The position numbers and the translations under genes were made by a program. The notes beneath the pieces were generated by a model that had not been told where the DNA came from, searched no databases, and saw only the letters and a list, made by a program, of their open reading frames with translations. From assembly GCA_946405565.1 (NCBI GenBank), contig CAMJHU010000052.1:1-8703 (forward strand): DNA of 8,703 bases, read 5' to 3'. Below are positions 1 to 5,769 of the stretch, piece after piece (the first letter of the stretch is position 1; each line of letters begins with the position of its first letter). The stretch is from an uncultured Clostridia bacterium (lineage in GTDB: Bacteria > Bacillota > Clostridia > Oscillospirales > Acutalibacteraceae).

Positions 1-603
1 GTTCCAGATTTCGACATAGCGGTCGCAGTCGCAGCCGACGGCGCAGTCCGGCTTGCCGCAGCCGTATTCCTCGCCGCGGTCGAAGTAGATTTCGGAGCAG
101 GGACCGCAGGGACCTTCGCCGTGTTCCCAGAAATTGTCCTCCTTGCCGAGACGGACAATGCGTTCGGGCGCCACGCCGACTTCCTTGGTCCAGATGTCAA
201 ACGCCTCGTCGTCATTTTCGTAAATGGAGACCCAGAGGCGGTCGATGTCCATTTCCAGCGTTTTAGTGAGAAATTCCCACGCCCACGAGGTGGCTTCGTG
301 CTTGAAATAATCGCCGAAGGAGAAATTGCCCAGCATTTCAAAGAAGGTGCCGTGGCGGGCAGTGATGCCGACGCGCTCAATGTCGGGGGTGCGGATGCAC
401 TTCTGGCAGGTGGTTACGCGTTTGCGGGGAGGCGTGACTTCACCGGTGAAGTATTTTTTCATAGGTGCCATGCCGGAGTTAATGAGCAGCAGGCTGTTGT
501 CGTTGTGGGGGATGAGGGAGAAGCTGGGGAGACGCAGATGTCCCTTGCTCTCAAAAAAGGAGAGATATTTCTCCCGCAGATCATTCAGACCCGTCCATTC
601 CAT
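1..603 (-). CDS. alaS: Alanyl-tRNA synthetase, N-terminal part (truncated by window edge)
   Basis: Cytoplasmic class II aminoacyl-tRNA synthetase that attaches alanine to tRNA-Ala. Only the first 201 codons are present; the remainder runs off the left edge (bacterial AlaS is normally about 870-880 residues). The translation starts MEWTGLNDLREKYLSFFESK and contains AlaS catalytic-domain signatures: GMAPMKKYFTG (about residues 44-54), CQKCIRTPDIERVGITARHG (66-85), TFFEMLGNFSFGDYFK (86-101) and EGPCGPCSEIYFDRG (163-177). The ATG at 603-601 is chosen because it gives the normal AlaS N-terminus and is preceded by AAAGGA at suitable distance in the sense strand. It is transcribed leftward from the promoter at 939-967 through a T-box leader, so expression should respond to uncharged tRNA-Ala. 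No frameshift or missing motif was seen in the visible part. Identification is secure. Confidence 0.97.
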   Translation of the reverse strand, partial: MEWTGLNDLREKYLSFFESKGHLRLPSFSLIPHNDNSLLLINSGMAPMKKYFTGEVTPPRKRVTTCQKCIRTPDIERVGITARHGTFFEMLGNFSFGDYFKHEATSWAWEFLTKTLEMDIDRLWVSIYENDDEAFDIWTKEVGVAPERIVRLGKEDNFWEHGEGPCGPCSEIYFDRGEEYGCGKPDCAVGCDCDRYVEIWN

Positions 604-650
604 AATGTAAATCAATTCCTTTCTTTATAGCTGTGATGTGCTGAAGTATC

Positions 651-692
651 AAAAGGCTCTGTCATCCTGCTTACACAAGGGACGACAGAGCC
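651..692 (-). terminator. T-box leader intrinsic terminator
   Basis: In the sense strand GGCTCTGTCGTCC (692-680) can pair with GGATGACAGAGCC (667-655), followed directly by TTTT (654-651). The 5' arm overlaps the T-box antiterminator element, so the two structures are mutually exclusive, as expected for tRNA-controlled attenuation of alaS. Confidence 0.92.
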
Positions 693-932
693 GTGGTACC
701 ACCCGAATTGCATAGGAACCCGAAGGCTGCCCATACCGCTTTTGTGTCAATTAACGCTTGACCCACGTCCGGTTCCTCACCGAAAGCGCTGTGTAACCAA
801 TGCAAGAGAAACACCCGTCGGGCGGCCATGCCGACTGTCCAATCCGCGGGATTTTTCAGCCGAGAATTCCGCTCTCTGTGGTGACAGTACCCGCATTCTT
901 CCCGAACGCGCCGATTAACCGATTGAATGATT
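651..932 (-). promoter_or_regulatory. T-box riboswitch leader (alanine type) of alaS
   Basis: Untranslated leader between the alaS promoter and start codon. The sense strand carries the hallmark T-box sequence GGGTGGTACCACGG (704-691), followed by a CGTCCCTTG element (684-676) and an intrinsic terminator, the usual antiterminator/terminator pair. Upstream, nested helices can be drawn: TTGCAT (805-800) with ATGCAA (713-708), and AGGAACC (777-771) with GGTTCCT (720-714). A Stem I-like element has a base TCGGG (905-901) with CCCGA (822-818), an inner helix ACTGTC (888-883) with GACAGT (839-834), and an AGAGAGCGG...GGCTGAAA motif in the distal part. The internal loop between the two helices contains GCC, an alanine codon, at 826-824 followed by a purine; this is the best specifier candidate. 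From family knowledge, uncharged tRNA-Ala pairs with specifier and T-box bulge and stabilises the antiterminator. The T-box assignment is firm; the exact folding and specifier are inferred. Confidence 0.93.
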
Positions 933-938
933 TTTTTC

Positions 939-967
939 ATTATACCCCGAAAGAAGCGGCTTGTCAA
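939..967 (-). promoter_or_regulatory. alaS sigma-A promoter, perfect consensus
   Basis: Sense strand reads TTGACA (967-962), a 17-nt spacer, then TATAAT (944-939): a perfect match to the housekeeping promoter consensus. It places the start site near 932, just ahead of the T-box structure. Such a strong constitutive promoter fits a gene controlled by attenuation in the leader rather than at initiation. The left target-site copy of the insertion sequence ends only 9 bp upstream of the -35 hexamer. Confidence 0.92.
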
Positions 968-976
968 GGGAATCCA

Positions 977-986
977 CCAAAAAAAC
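977..986. repeat. Target-site duplication, left copy
   Basis: CCAAAAAAAC directly abuts the left IS end and is repeated exactly at 2193-2202. A length of 10 bp is within the range known for ISAs1-type elements. The A-tract suggests an AT-rich or bent insertion target. Confidence 0.9.
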
Positions 987-1006
987 CAGGGCGACCGCAT
1001 GAAAAA
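987..1006 (+). repeat. Left terminal inverted repeat of the IS
   Basis: Reads CAGGGCGACCGCATGAAAAA, an exact reverse complement of 2173-2192. It lies just beyond the transposase stop codon, on the side facing the alaS promoter. Confidence 0.95.
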
Positions 1007-1007
1007 A

Positions 1008-2120
1008 TCAGGAGAATTTGTTGAAAATAACATCAGCCAAGAAGCGATCGTCAAAAGAGCATCTGAAACGCTTAGCTTTAAGGCTGAGCTTAACAGATGT
1101 AAAAGATTTATACAGATTTGTAGCAATATGGCGAAGAACAGCAAAATTCTCAGCACTGTTATCAACCCGCATACGGCAATGATCCTCATCGAAGCACATA
1201 TCAAGACACCAATGTAGACTATTTTCAATGCCCCAGTGCTGACGAACCGCTTTTGCAAAGAGTTTAATATCTGTAACAGATGATATAAAATATCTGACGT
1301 CCACGGTTTCCACGCCTTTGATAATACGTGTACTGCGAACCATGCCAATAGCATTAAGATTACACCATTCTTGCTTATCGGATAACCAATCAATATCATC
1401 GGTTAAAAAATATTCTCTCTTTTCTATTCGACCGTGGTCTTTCCCAGACGTTTTTAGTTTGGAAAGAGGGTAAAAATTTGGCTCCTTTTCCGCCGTTTCA
1501 AAATACAGTTTTACATCTTCATGTAATGTTTCTTGGTTACCTTTTAAGCAGATCACATAATCACATTCATGCTCTGTAATTTTTTGCACGGTTTTCTTTT
1601 GGCAACTCATCGCGTCGCTTGTTATAACACAATTCTTTACATCTATGCAATCCAGCAATTCGGGAACGGCTGGTATTTCATTGCTTTTTTCGTTTACTCT
1701 TACTTGCCCCAAAACGACTCCTGCACTATTGGCCCATGCGCTTACCATGTGAATCACATCGAGATTGTCTTCTTTATCCTGGCTTCCTCTCAGCGTTTTT
1801 CCATCTAAGCTGACGATTTCTTTGTCAGGGACTTTGATGACACATTTTACCCAGTTGACAAAACATTTCTCAAACTCTTTCGGCTTGATTATTGCAAATA
1901 TTCTCCGAAATGTATCATCTGTGGGGATTCCGTTTTTCAGTGCCAGATGAAATTCTGTTTTTAGCATTTTTTCTTTATTTTTGCAATATAGTGCGATTTC
2001 ATTCCAATGTTCTGCTCCCGCCGTCACCGCAATGATCGCCATTACAACTACTTCTGCCAGATTGTACTTTATCTTTCCTTTCTGTCTGCTATCACTTAGT
2101 TCCTCAAAGTATTTTTTCAT
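1008..2120 (-). CDS. ISAs1-family DDE transposase
   Basis: Catalyses cut-and-paste movement of the surrounding insertion sequence. It is 370 residues long, full length for this family (related to the E. coli H-repeat/YhhI proteins). The N-terminal domain (about 1-90, starting MKKYFEELSDSRQKGKIKYN) matches the transposase-associated domain. The DDE residues are probably D106 in SLDGKTLRG, D169 in ITSDAMSCQKK and E299 in RQHWGIENSLHW, followed by the typical D-x-x-F-x-E-D-x-x-R stretch (about 307-316). The start at 2120 has GAGGAG (2136-2131) 10 nt upstream; the ATG inside that spacer is out of frame. The stop codon (1010-1008) sits immediately beside the left inverted repeat, so the gene uses the element to its edge. 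No terminator is visible before the alaS promoter, so transposase transcripts could run into the alaS T-box leader. No disrupting mutation was seen. Confidence 0.96.
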   Translation of the reverse strand: MKKYFEELSDSRQKGKIKYNLAEVVVMAIIAVTAGAEHWNEIALYCKNKEKMLKTEFHLALKNGIPTDDTFRRIFAIIKPKEFEKCFVNWVKCVIKVPDKEIVSLDGKTLRGSQDKEDNLDVIHMVSAWANSAGVVLGQVRVNEKSNEIPAVPELLDCIDVKNCVITSDAMSCQKKTVQKITEHECDYVICLKGNQETLHEDVKLYFETAEKEPNFYPLSKLKTSGKDHGRIEKREYFLTDDIDWLSDKQEWCNLNAIGMVRSTRIIKGVETVDVRYFISSVTDIKLFAKAVRQHWGIENSLHWCLDMCFDEDHCRMRVDNSAENFAVLRHIATNLYKSFTSVKLSLKAKRFRCSFDDRFLADVIFNKFS

Positions 2121-2141
2121 AATCGACCATCTCCTCGGTCA

Positions 2142-2147
2142 ATTATA
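2142..2147 (-). promoter_or_regulatory. Probable extended -10 of the transposase promoter
   Basis: Sense strand has TGG-TATAAT, with TATAAT at 2147-2142, a perfect -10 with an upstream TG extension. No good -35 hexamer lies 16-18 nt upstream. The predicted start, near 2135, falls inside the Shine-Dalgarno sequence (2136-2131), so the transcript would have almost no leader; this may keep transposase output low. Confidence 0.55.
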
Positions 2148-2172
2148 CCATATTTTTGCTCTTTTGAATATC

Positions 2173-2192
2173 TTTTTCATGCGGTCGCCCTG
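2173..2192 (-). repeat. Right terminal inverted repeat of the IS
   Basis: Exact 20-of-20 reverse complement of the repeat at 987-1006; marks the IS end upstream of the transposase gene. Confidence 0.95.
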
Positions 2193-2202
2193 CCAAAAAA
2201 AC
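2193..2202. repeat. Target-site duplication, right copy
   Basis: CCAAAAAAAC directly abuts the right IS end and is identical to 977-986. Removing the IS and one copy reconstructs the ancestral junction, in which the rpn stop codon lay about 70 bp upstream of the alaS -35 box. Confidence 0.9.
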
Positions 2203-2232
2203 CGGGATTGTTTTATAGATTTCTACAAATAT

Positions 2233-2595
2233 TCATACACCCTGTGCCGCCAGTTCGTTGATTTTTTCGATAGGAAGTCCCGTCGCCAAGGCAATGTTTT
2301 CTTTTGTAAAAATCCCGGCACGAAGCATATTGGCGGCGGTTGCGAGAATGCCCTCGGCACGTCCTTCGGCACGTCCTTCGGCACGTCCTTCGGCGGTTCC
2401 CTTAGCGAACCCTTCGGCGGTTCCCTTAGCGAACCCTTCGGCGGTTCCCTTAGCAAACCCTTCGGCGGTTCCCTTAGCAAACCCTTTGGCGATGGCTTCA
2501 TCGCGTGCGTGTTTCAATTCTTCGGCGCGATATCGCTTCTCAGACTCTTCATAAACAGCCCGGGCGACTTCTTCATCAAACAATTGTTCCATCAT
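2233..2595 (-). CDS. Candidate internally initiated C-terminal Rpn product (RpnS-like, 120 aa)
   Basis: Within the Rpn gene and in its frame, the sense strand reads GGAGGTGA (2608-2601), close to a full complement of the 16S rRNA 3' end. It is followed after CAACC by two consecutive ATG codons at 2595-2593 and 2592-2590. This signal is stronger than the one at the gene's own start. The product, beginning MMEQLFDEEVARAVYEESEK (Rpn residues 212-331), would lack the nuclease core and keep the charged helix, the tandem-repeat tract and the C-terminal helical domain. From published E. coli work, Rpn genes encode such C-terminal proteins from internal starts, and these block the toxic full-length nuclease. 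That this one is translated and acts as an antitoxin is inference. The motif could also reflect coding for the protein sequence EVTTMM. Confidence 0.55.
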   Translation of the reverse strand: MMEQLFDEEVARAVYEESEKRYRAEELKHARDEAIAKGFAKGTAEGFAKGTAEGFAKGTAEGFAKGTAEGRAEGRAEGRAEGILATAANMLRAGIFTKENIALATGLPIEKINELAAQGV

Positions 2596-3228
2596 GGTTG
2601 TCACCTCCGATTTGTGAAACATGAGAAATTCCGATAAACAGTCTTCTTCAATCGCACGCTGCACCGTTTCCTGCGCACAGGAGATATTATTATGGTGCCG
2701 TTTCTGTGCTTCATTAAAAATACGGCAAAACCGGATGTACTGTCCGTAAATGGTACGGTCAGCGGTATGCAGGATCTTTACGACTGCGTCCACCGGTGCG
2801 TCGCCATCAAAGAAATCCTCCCGCAGCGATACCGTATCCGGCACGCAACGGCTGCCGCTGTAAACGACATACAGTTCCGGCTTCGGAAGAATGACCCGAT
2901 GGGAACTGTGCATACTCTGATGGCTTTTGTCGATATAGCGTTTATAGGTCTCGGCGAGATAGAGCCACAGACGAAGCGACATATTGGGACACCAATCGCT
3001 CTGGGCTTCCACCAGCAGAATGTATTGGTGTTTCATCATGAATCCCAGATCGTTATACAGTCCGTTTACCATCAGGGACTGCAAGGTATCGATCTCAATA
3101 TCGTCCTCTGAAACGTCGGTCGCTTCGGGATGCAGATCGAGATATAATTGCCGGACGTATTTTTTATCTCCGAACAGCTTGACGAACACACTGTCCTTGG
3201 ATGTTCTGCGGGTGCTTTCCTCCGCCAT
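2233..3228 (-). CDS. Rpn-family recombination-promoting nuclease / putative transposase (PD-(D/E)XK)
   Basis: A 331-residue protein of the Rpn/YhgA-like family, DNA endonucleases with a PD-(D/E)XK fold that promote RecA-independent recombination and in E. coli act in phage defence. The nuclease core occupies about residues 8-175: KDSVFVKLFGDKKYVRQLY (11-29), catalytic candidate D60 in YNDLGF, and E74-x-Q76 in ILLVEAQS followed by PNMSLRLWLY (81-90). A charged helical segment follows (about 195-245), then a repetitive tract (about 246-293, AEGFAKGT and AEGR units), then a C-terminal helical domain, TAANMLRAGIFTKENIALATGLP (about 297-319), typical of the family. The ATG at 3228 is preferred over an in-frame GTG at 3237 because AGGGAG (3242-3237) lies 8 nt before the ATG but overlaps the GTG. 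It starts 33 bp after the diguanylate cyclase gene with no terminator between, so co-transcription is likely. An internal start site is annotated separately. The family call is firm; the biological role is inferred. Confidence 0.9.
   Translation of the reverse strand: MAEESTRRTSKDSVFVKLFGDKKYVRQLYLDLHPEATDVSEDDIEIDTLQSLMVNGLYNDLGFMMKHQYILLVEAQSDWCPNMSLRLWLYLAETYKRYIDKSHQSMHSSHRVILPKPELYVVYSGSRCVPDTVSLREDFFDGDAPVDAVVKILHTADRTIYGQYIRFCRIFNEAQKRHHNNISCAQETVQRAIEEDCLSEFLMFHKSEVTTMMEQLFDEEVARAVYEESEKRYRAEELKHARDEAIAKGFAKGTAEGFAKGTAEGFAKGTAEGFAKGTAEGRAEGRAEGRAEGILATAANMLRAGIFTKENIALATGLPIEKINELAAQGV
2355..2390 (-). repeat. Three 12-bp tandem repeats in the Rpn gene
   Basis: The plus-strand unit CGGCACGTCCTT occurs three times without mismatch (2355-2366, 2367-2378, 2379-2390). 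On the coding strand each unit adds four residues (AEGR). It directly adjoins the 24-bp array and, being a multiple of 3, changes protein length without frameshift. Confidence 0.95.
2391..2486 (-). repeat. Four 24-bp tandem repeats in the Rpn gene
   Basis: Four consecutive 24-bp units (2391-2414, 2415-2438, 2439-2462, 2463-2486). Units 1 and 2 are identical, as are 3 and 4; the pairs differ at one base (GCGAACCC versus GCAAACCC on the plus strand), a synonymous change in the protein. Each unit encodes AEGFAKGT on the minus strand. The pairwise pattern suggests growth by duplication or slippage. Each unit resembles two copies of the adjoining 12-bp unit, so both arrays probably share an origin. 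Confidence 0.95.
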
Positions 3229-3261
3229 CTTTTTCACTCCCTATGACATTGCTGTCCGCTG

Positions 3262-5628
3262 TTACTCTGTTTGCAAGTTCTCCTTGAAGCGAAGGTTGCG
3301 GTCGTTGTATTCCTTTACCAGCCGCACGGAGATAATCTTGGAAAGGTATTTGAAGGTGTTGATCTCGCGGCGGCTCCATTTGCGGGTGCGGTTGAACTGG
3401 GTGAACATGAGATAGCCGAAATGTTCGCCCGAAAGTCCTTCGAGTTTGCCCAGCACGAAGGCGTAAATGCCGTCATTTTTGAGCCTGCTTTTGAGCGCGG
3501 GCGGAAGGTTGCATACCGAGATATCAGACACGCAGCGCAGACTGGCGCCTTTGAAGATGGTATCCAGGCTGATGCTGCCGGTGTTCATGGGCGAACGGTG
3601 ACCGAGACGGAGGTTGCGGTTGCTTTGCCAACGCTCCACGGTCATGAGGTGATCGGGCGCGTCGTACTGTTTGGCAAGAACGGAAACGGCGCTGAGGTTG
3701 TATTTGCGTCCGACGGTGCGCAGCAGAATCTCCAGTGTGCCATAGATATCCTCGGAAGCCGTGGCGAGAGAAAAGGCGATATCCAGCAGGTTAGTATCCA
3801 GATCCACGATTTCAGTGCTGCCCGCAGGCGGATCCATGCGGGAGCGGTTGTTCATTTCCTCCATGCGCAGATAATCGTCATGCGCTTCGCTGTCATACAT
3901 ACTATAAGCACAGCGACCGTTCTTTTTGGCGTTGACCATTGCCCAGTCAGCGTATTGATAGAGGCAGTCAAAATCGTCCGTGTCCTTGCCGAAGAACGCC
4001 ATGCCGATGCTGCAGGTCAGTGTGACCCTGTTCTGGATGCCGTAGTGCTTGATCAGGCTGCGGCAAAGCCGACCGGCTTTCTTGGCGGCAAATTTGACGG
4101 TGACGTTTTTCATCAGCACGATAAATTCATCTCCGCCGATGCGCCCGATGATATCGGTATCACGGAAGGAAGATTTGATGTCAGAGGCAAATTCGCGGAT
4201 GACGTCGTCGCCAAAGGTGTGACCGAAAAACTCATTGATTGTGCGGAAATGATCGATATCGATAATCATAAGCGCGTGATACTTTTCACTTTCCCGGGAA
4301 CCATCCGCCTGGCAGTTCAGAAAACCGCTGATCTGTTGAAAAGCGGTATCCTGATTGAGCAGACCGGTGAGCATATCGGTCTTGATACGCTTTTCCATCA
4401 TTGCCTCGGTGCGTTTCTGTTTGTCCACGTTCTTGATGCGGCCAACGATGCGTACCACGTCGCCGTTGTCATCCTTCACCACCGAGAAAATGGCACGGCA
4501 CCAGAAGCCGGCAGGCTGACCGATAAAGCAGAGAAAACATTCACATTCGCCGCCTTCTCCTTTGATAATGGCATTGGCGATGGTATCGGAGAAAGCCGTA
4601 TAATCCTCACTGCCCATCATGCCCAGCGCAAAACGGGAGGCAAAGAAATCCTCCACGACAAATTCATTGTTGACGCAATCGATGCCATAAAGGGAGAAGG
4701 ATTGCTCCAGCCGGCTGAGATTGCCGCTGAAATAGCAGGTATCATGCTCGGTATCATAGTCAAACAGGATTTGATCGGTGTTTTCCTGAATAATGCTGAA
4801 GCGTTCGTTTTTAACGATGAGTTCACGGCGGAGTTTTTTGCGTTCGGTGATGTCTACAAACACCACTGAAATCATGGGCTTGCCGTCTTCCTCGGTGAGA
4901 TAGCGTGCCCGCACTTCATTAAAGCGGATACCGCCGCCCACCGTAACAGTTCGCGTTTCAAACACACATTCAGGAGCGTCGAGAGACAAAGAACGCAGAT
5001 GACCGGAAAAGGAGAGAAAATCATCGATGAAAATGCGGTCGTCCAGACATTCGTTAAAGAATTCCTTGAATTCATAACGGTTCCAGCCGATCATCTCGTA
5101 AAAGCCGTCGTTGGCATATTGCACCATAAAATGACCGTTGGACGTCAGGGCGAGTACCGCCAGACTGACCGCGAAGGATTCCAGTACCACATTGGAGCGA
5201 TAGACGCTGACCCATTCTCCCATGAATTCGTCAAACATTCTGACGACGGAGCAAAGCAGCTGAGGCAGATAAGTGCGCCCTACATTCAGCACCACAGCGC
5301 CTTCGCTGCCGTCTGCGAGAAGGATTTTGTGGCGGATGCTGCCGCTGACACGCGGTTGTTTTTCAAAGTCGTTGTCCGTGTTCTGGATTCGGGAGAGCAT
5401 AGCGGCGACATCGTCGCGGGATTCAGGCGCTACAAGATCAAGGTAATTGATTCCGCAGGGATCCCGTCCGATCATGGTGCAGAACTCGGCGCTGGGATTG
5501 CATACCGTAAAGCCCTCCGACGTTGGTAAAATGTCAAAAAAACCAAACTTGTCGCTTAATGGTGTATAGACTGTGCTGTTTGCGCTGTTTGCATTACTTC
5601 TGTTATTTGGATTGTCAAAATGGTTCAT
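3262..5628 (-). CDS. Diguanylate cyclase with three PAS domains, GGDEF and C-terminal GAF domain
   Basis: Predicted soluble sensor enzyme of 788 residues that makes cyclic di-GMP from two GTP. Order of domains: PAS-like (about 25-135); PAS/PAC (about 150-270, ending VVFVDITERKKLRREL); PAS/PAC (about 278-410, ending VVRIVGRIKNVDKQKR); GGDEF (about 415-580); GAF-like (about 610-772). The cyclase domain opens with TDMLTGLLN (417-425). It has D457 and D459 in IIDIDHF, N465 and the GHTFGD segment (469-474), and the active-site motif RIGGDEF (496-502). The inhibitory I-site RxxD is intact as RDTD (489-492), five residues before GGDEF, so feedback inhibition by c-di-GMP is expected. No EAL or HD-GYP phosphodiesterase domain and no convincing membrane segment are present. 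The ATG at 5628 follows AAAGGGG (5644-5638) at 9 nt; the frame stays open upstream, but those codons overlap the promoter and leader. It heads a probable operon with the Rpn gene. Confidence 0.93.
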   Translation of the reverse strand: MNHFDNPNNRSNANSANSTVYTPLSDKFGFFDILPTSEGFTVCNPSAEFCTMIGRDPCGINYLDLVAPESRDDVAAMLSRIQNTDNDFEKQPRVSGSIRHKILLADGSEGAVVLNVGRTYLPQLLCSVVRMFDEFMGEWVSVYRSNVVLESFAVSLAVLALTSNGHFMVQYANDGFYEMIGWNRYEFKEFFNECLDDRIFIDDFLSFSGHLRSLSLDAPECVFETRTVTVGGGIRFNEVRARYLTEEDGKPMISVVFVDITERKKLRRELIVKNERFSIIQENTDQILFDYDTEHDTCYFSGNLSRLEQSFSLYGIDCVNNEFVVEDFFASRFALGMMGSEDYTAFSDTIANAIIKGEGGECECFLCFIGQPAGFWCRAIFSVVKDDNGDVVRIVGRIKNVDKQKRTEAMMEKRIKTDMLTGLLNQDTAFQQISGFLNCQADGSRESEKYHALMIIDIDHFRTINEFFGHTFGDDVIREFASDIKSSFRDTDIIGRIGGDEFIVLMKNVTVKFAAKKAGRLCRSLIKHYGIQNRVTLTCSIGMAFFGKDTDDFDCLYQYADWAMVNAKKNGRCAYSMYDSEAHDDYLRMEEMNNRSRMDPPAGSTEIVDLDTNLLDIAFSLATASEDIYGTLEILLRTVGRKYNLSAVSVLAKQYDAPDHLMTVERWQSNRNLRLGHRSPMNTGSISLDTIFKGASLRCVSDISVCNLPPALKSRLKNDGIYAFVLGKLEGLSGEHFGYLMFTQFNRTRKWSRREINTFKYLSKIISVRLVKEYNDRNLRFKENLQTE

Positions 5629-5727
5629 TCCATTCACCCCTTTCTGATGAAAAAAGGTCATAAAAAAACAACATATCCAGTATGTATCGTGGATTGACTG
5701 AACAGTATACCTATCCCTTATACATTT

Positions 5728-5756
5728 ATTATAACAAAAAAATTTGATCATTGCAA
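5728..5756 (-). promoter_or_regulatory. Promoter of the diguanylate cyclase-rpn operon
   Basis: Sense strand reads TTGCAA (5756-5751), a 17-nt spacer with a T-tract, then TATAAT (5733-5728). The -10 is perfect and the -35 moderate. The resulting leader is roughly 90 nt and contains no recognisable c-di-GMP riboswitch. Confidence 0.75.
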
Positions 5757-5769
5757 GCGGTTTTTTGAT

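Larger units (their letters stand above)
987..2192 (-). mobile_element. Complete ISAs1-family insertion sequence (1206 bp)
   Basis: The element is bounded by perfect 20-bp inverted repeats, CAGGGCGACCGCATGAAAAA at 987-1006 and its reverse complement at 2173-2192. It is flanked by identical 10-bp direct repeats CCAAAAAAAC (977-986 and 2193-2202), i.e. a target-site duplication. One intact transposase gene fills nearly all of it. Size, terminal CAGGG sequence, long target duplication and transposase type all fit the ISAs1 family. Its composition is visibly more AT-rich than the neighbouring genes. Intact ends, an intact gene and an unmutated duplication suggest a recent insertion between the rpn gene and the alaS promoter. 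Confidence 0.95.

Noticed and set aside
671..1399. 242-codon minus-strand open frame running from the IS through the alaS leader
   Set aside because: It runs out of frame through the transposase gene, the IS end, the alaS promoter and the T-box structure; it is a chance frame over non-coding RNA.
2339..2490. CRISPR-like array
   Set aside because: The repeats are directly adjacent without unique spacers and encode an in-frame peptide repeat, so this is a coding minisatellite.
1981..2637. Plus-strand open frame rich in SFGTSFG / FGGSLSEP repeats
   Set aside because: It is the reverse reading of the Rpn tandem repeats and crosses the right IS boundary; repeats of 12 and 24 bp stay open in several frames.
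3271..4869. 532-codon open frame on the plus strand opposite the diguanylate cyclase
   Set aside because: The minus strand encodes clear PAS and GGDEF domains here; the antisense translation has no recognisable family and no credible start signal.
5637..5727. c-di-GMP riboswitch in the cyclase leader
   Set aside because: The leader is short, AT-rich and lacks conserved GEMM-type motifs; only weak hairpins can be drawn.
5629..5751. N-terminal extension of the diguanylate cyclase to an ATG at 5751
   Set aside because: The extra 41 residues overlap the -35/-10 promoter and leader, show no domain, and lack a ribosome binding site, whereas the ATG at 5628 has AAAGGGG at good spacing.
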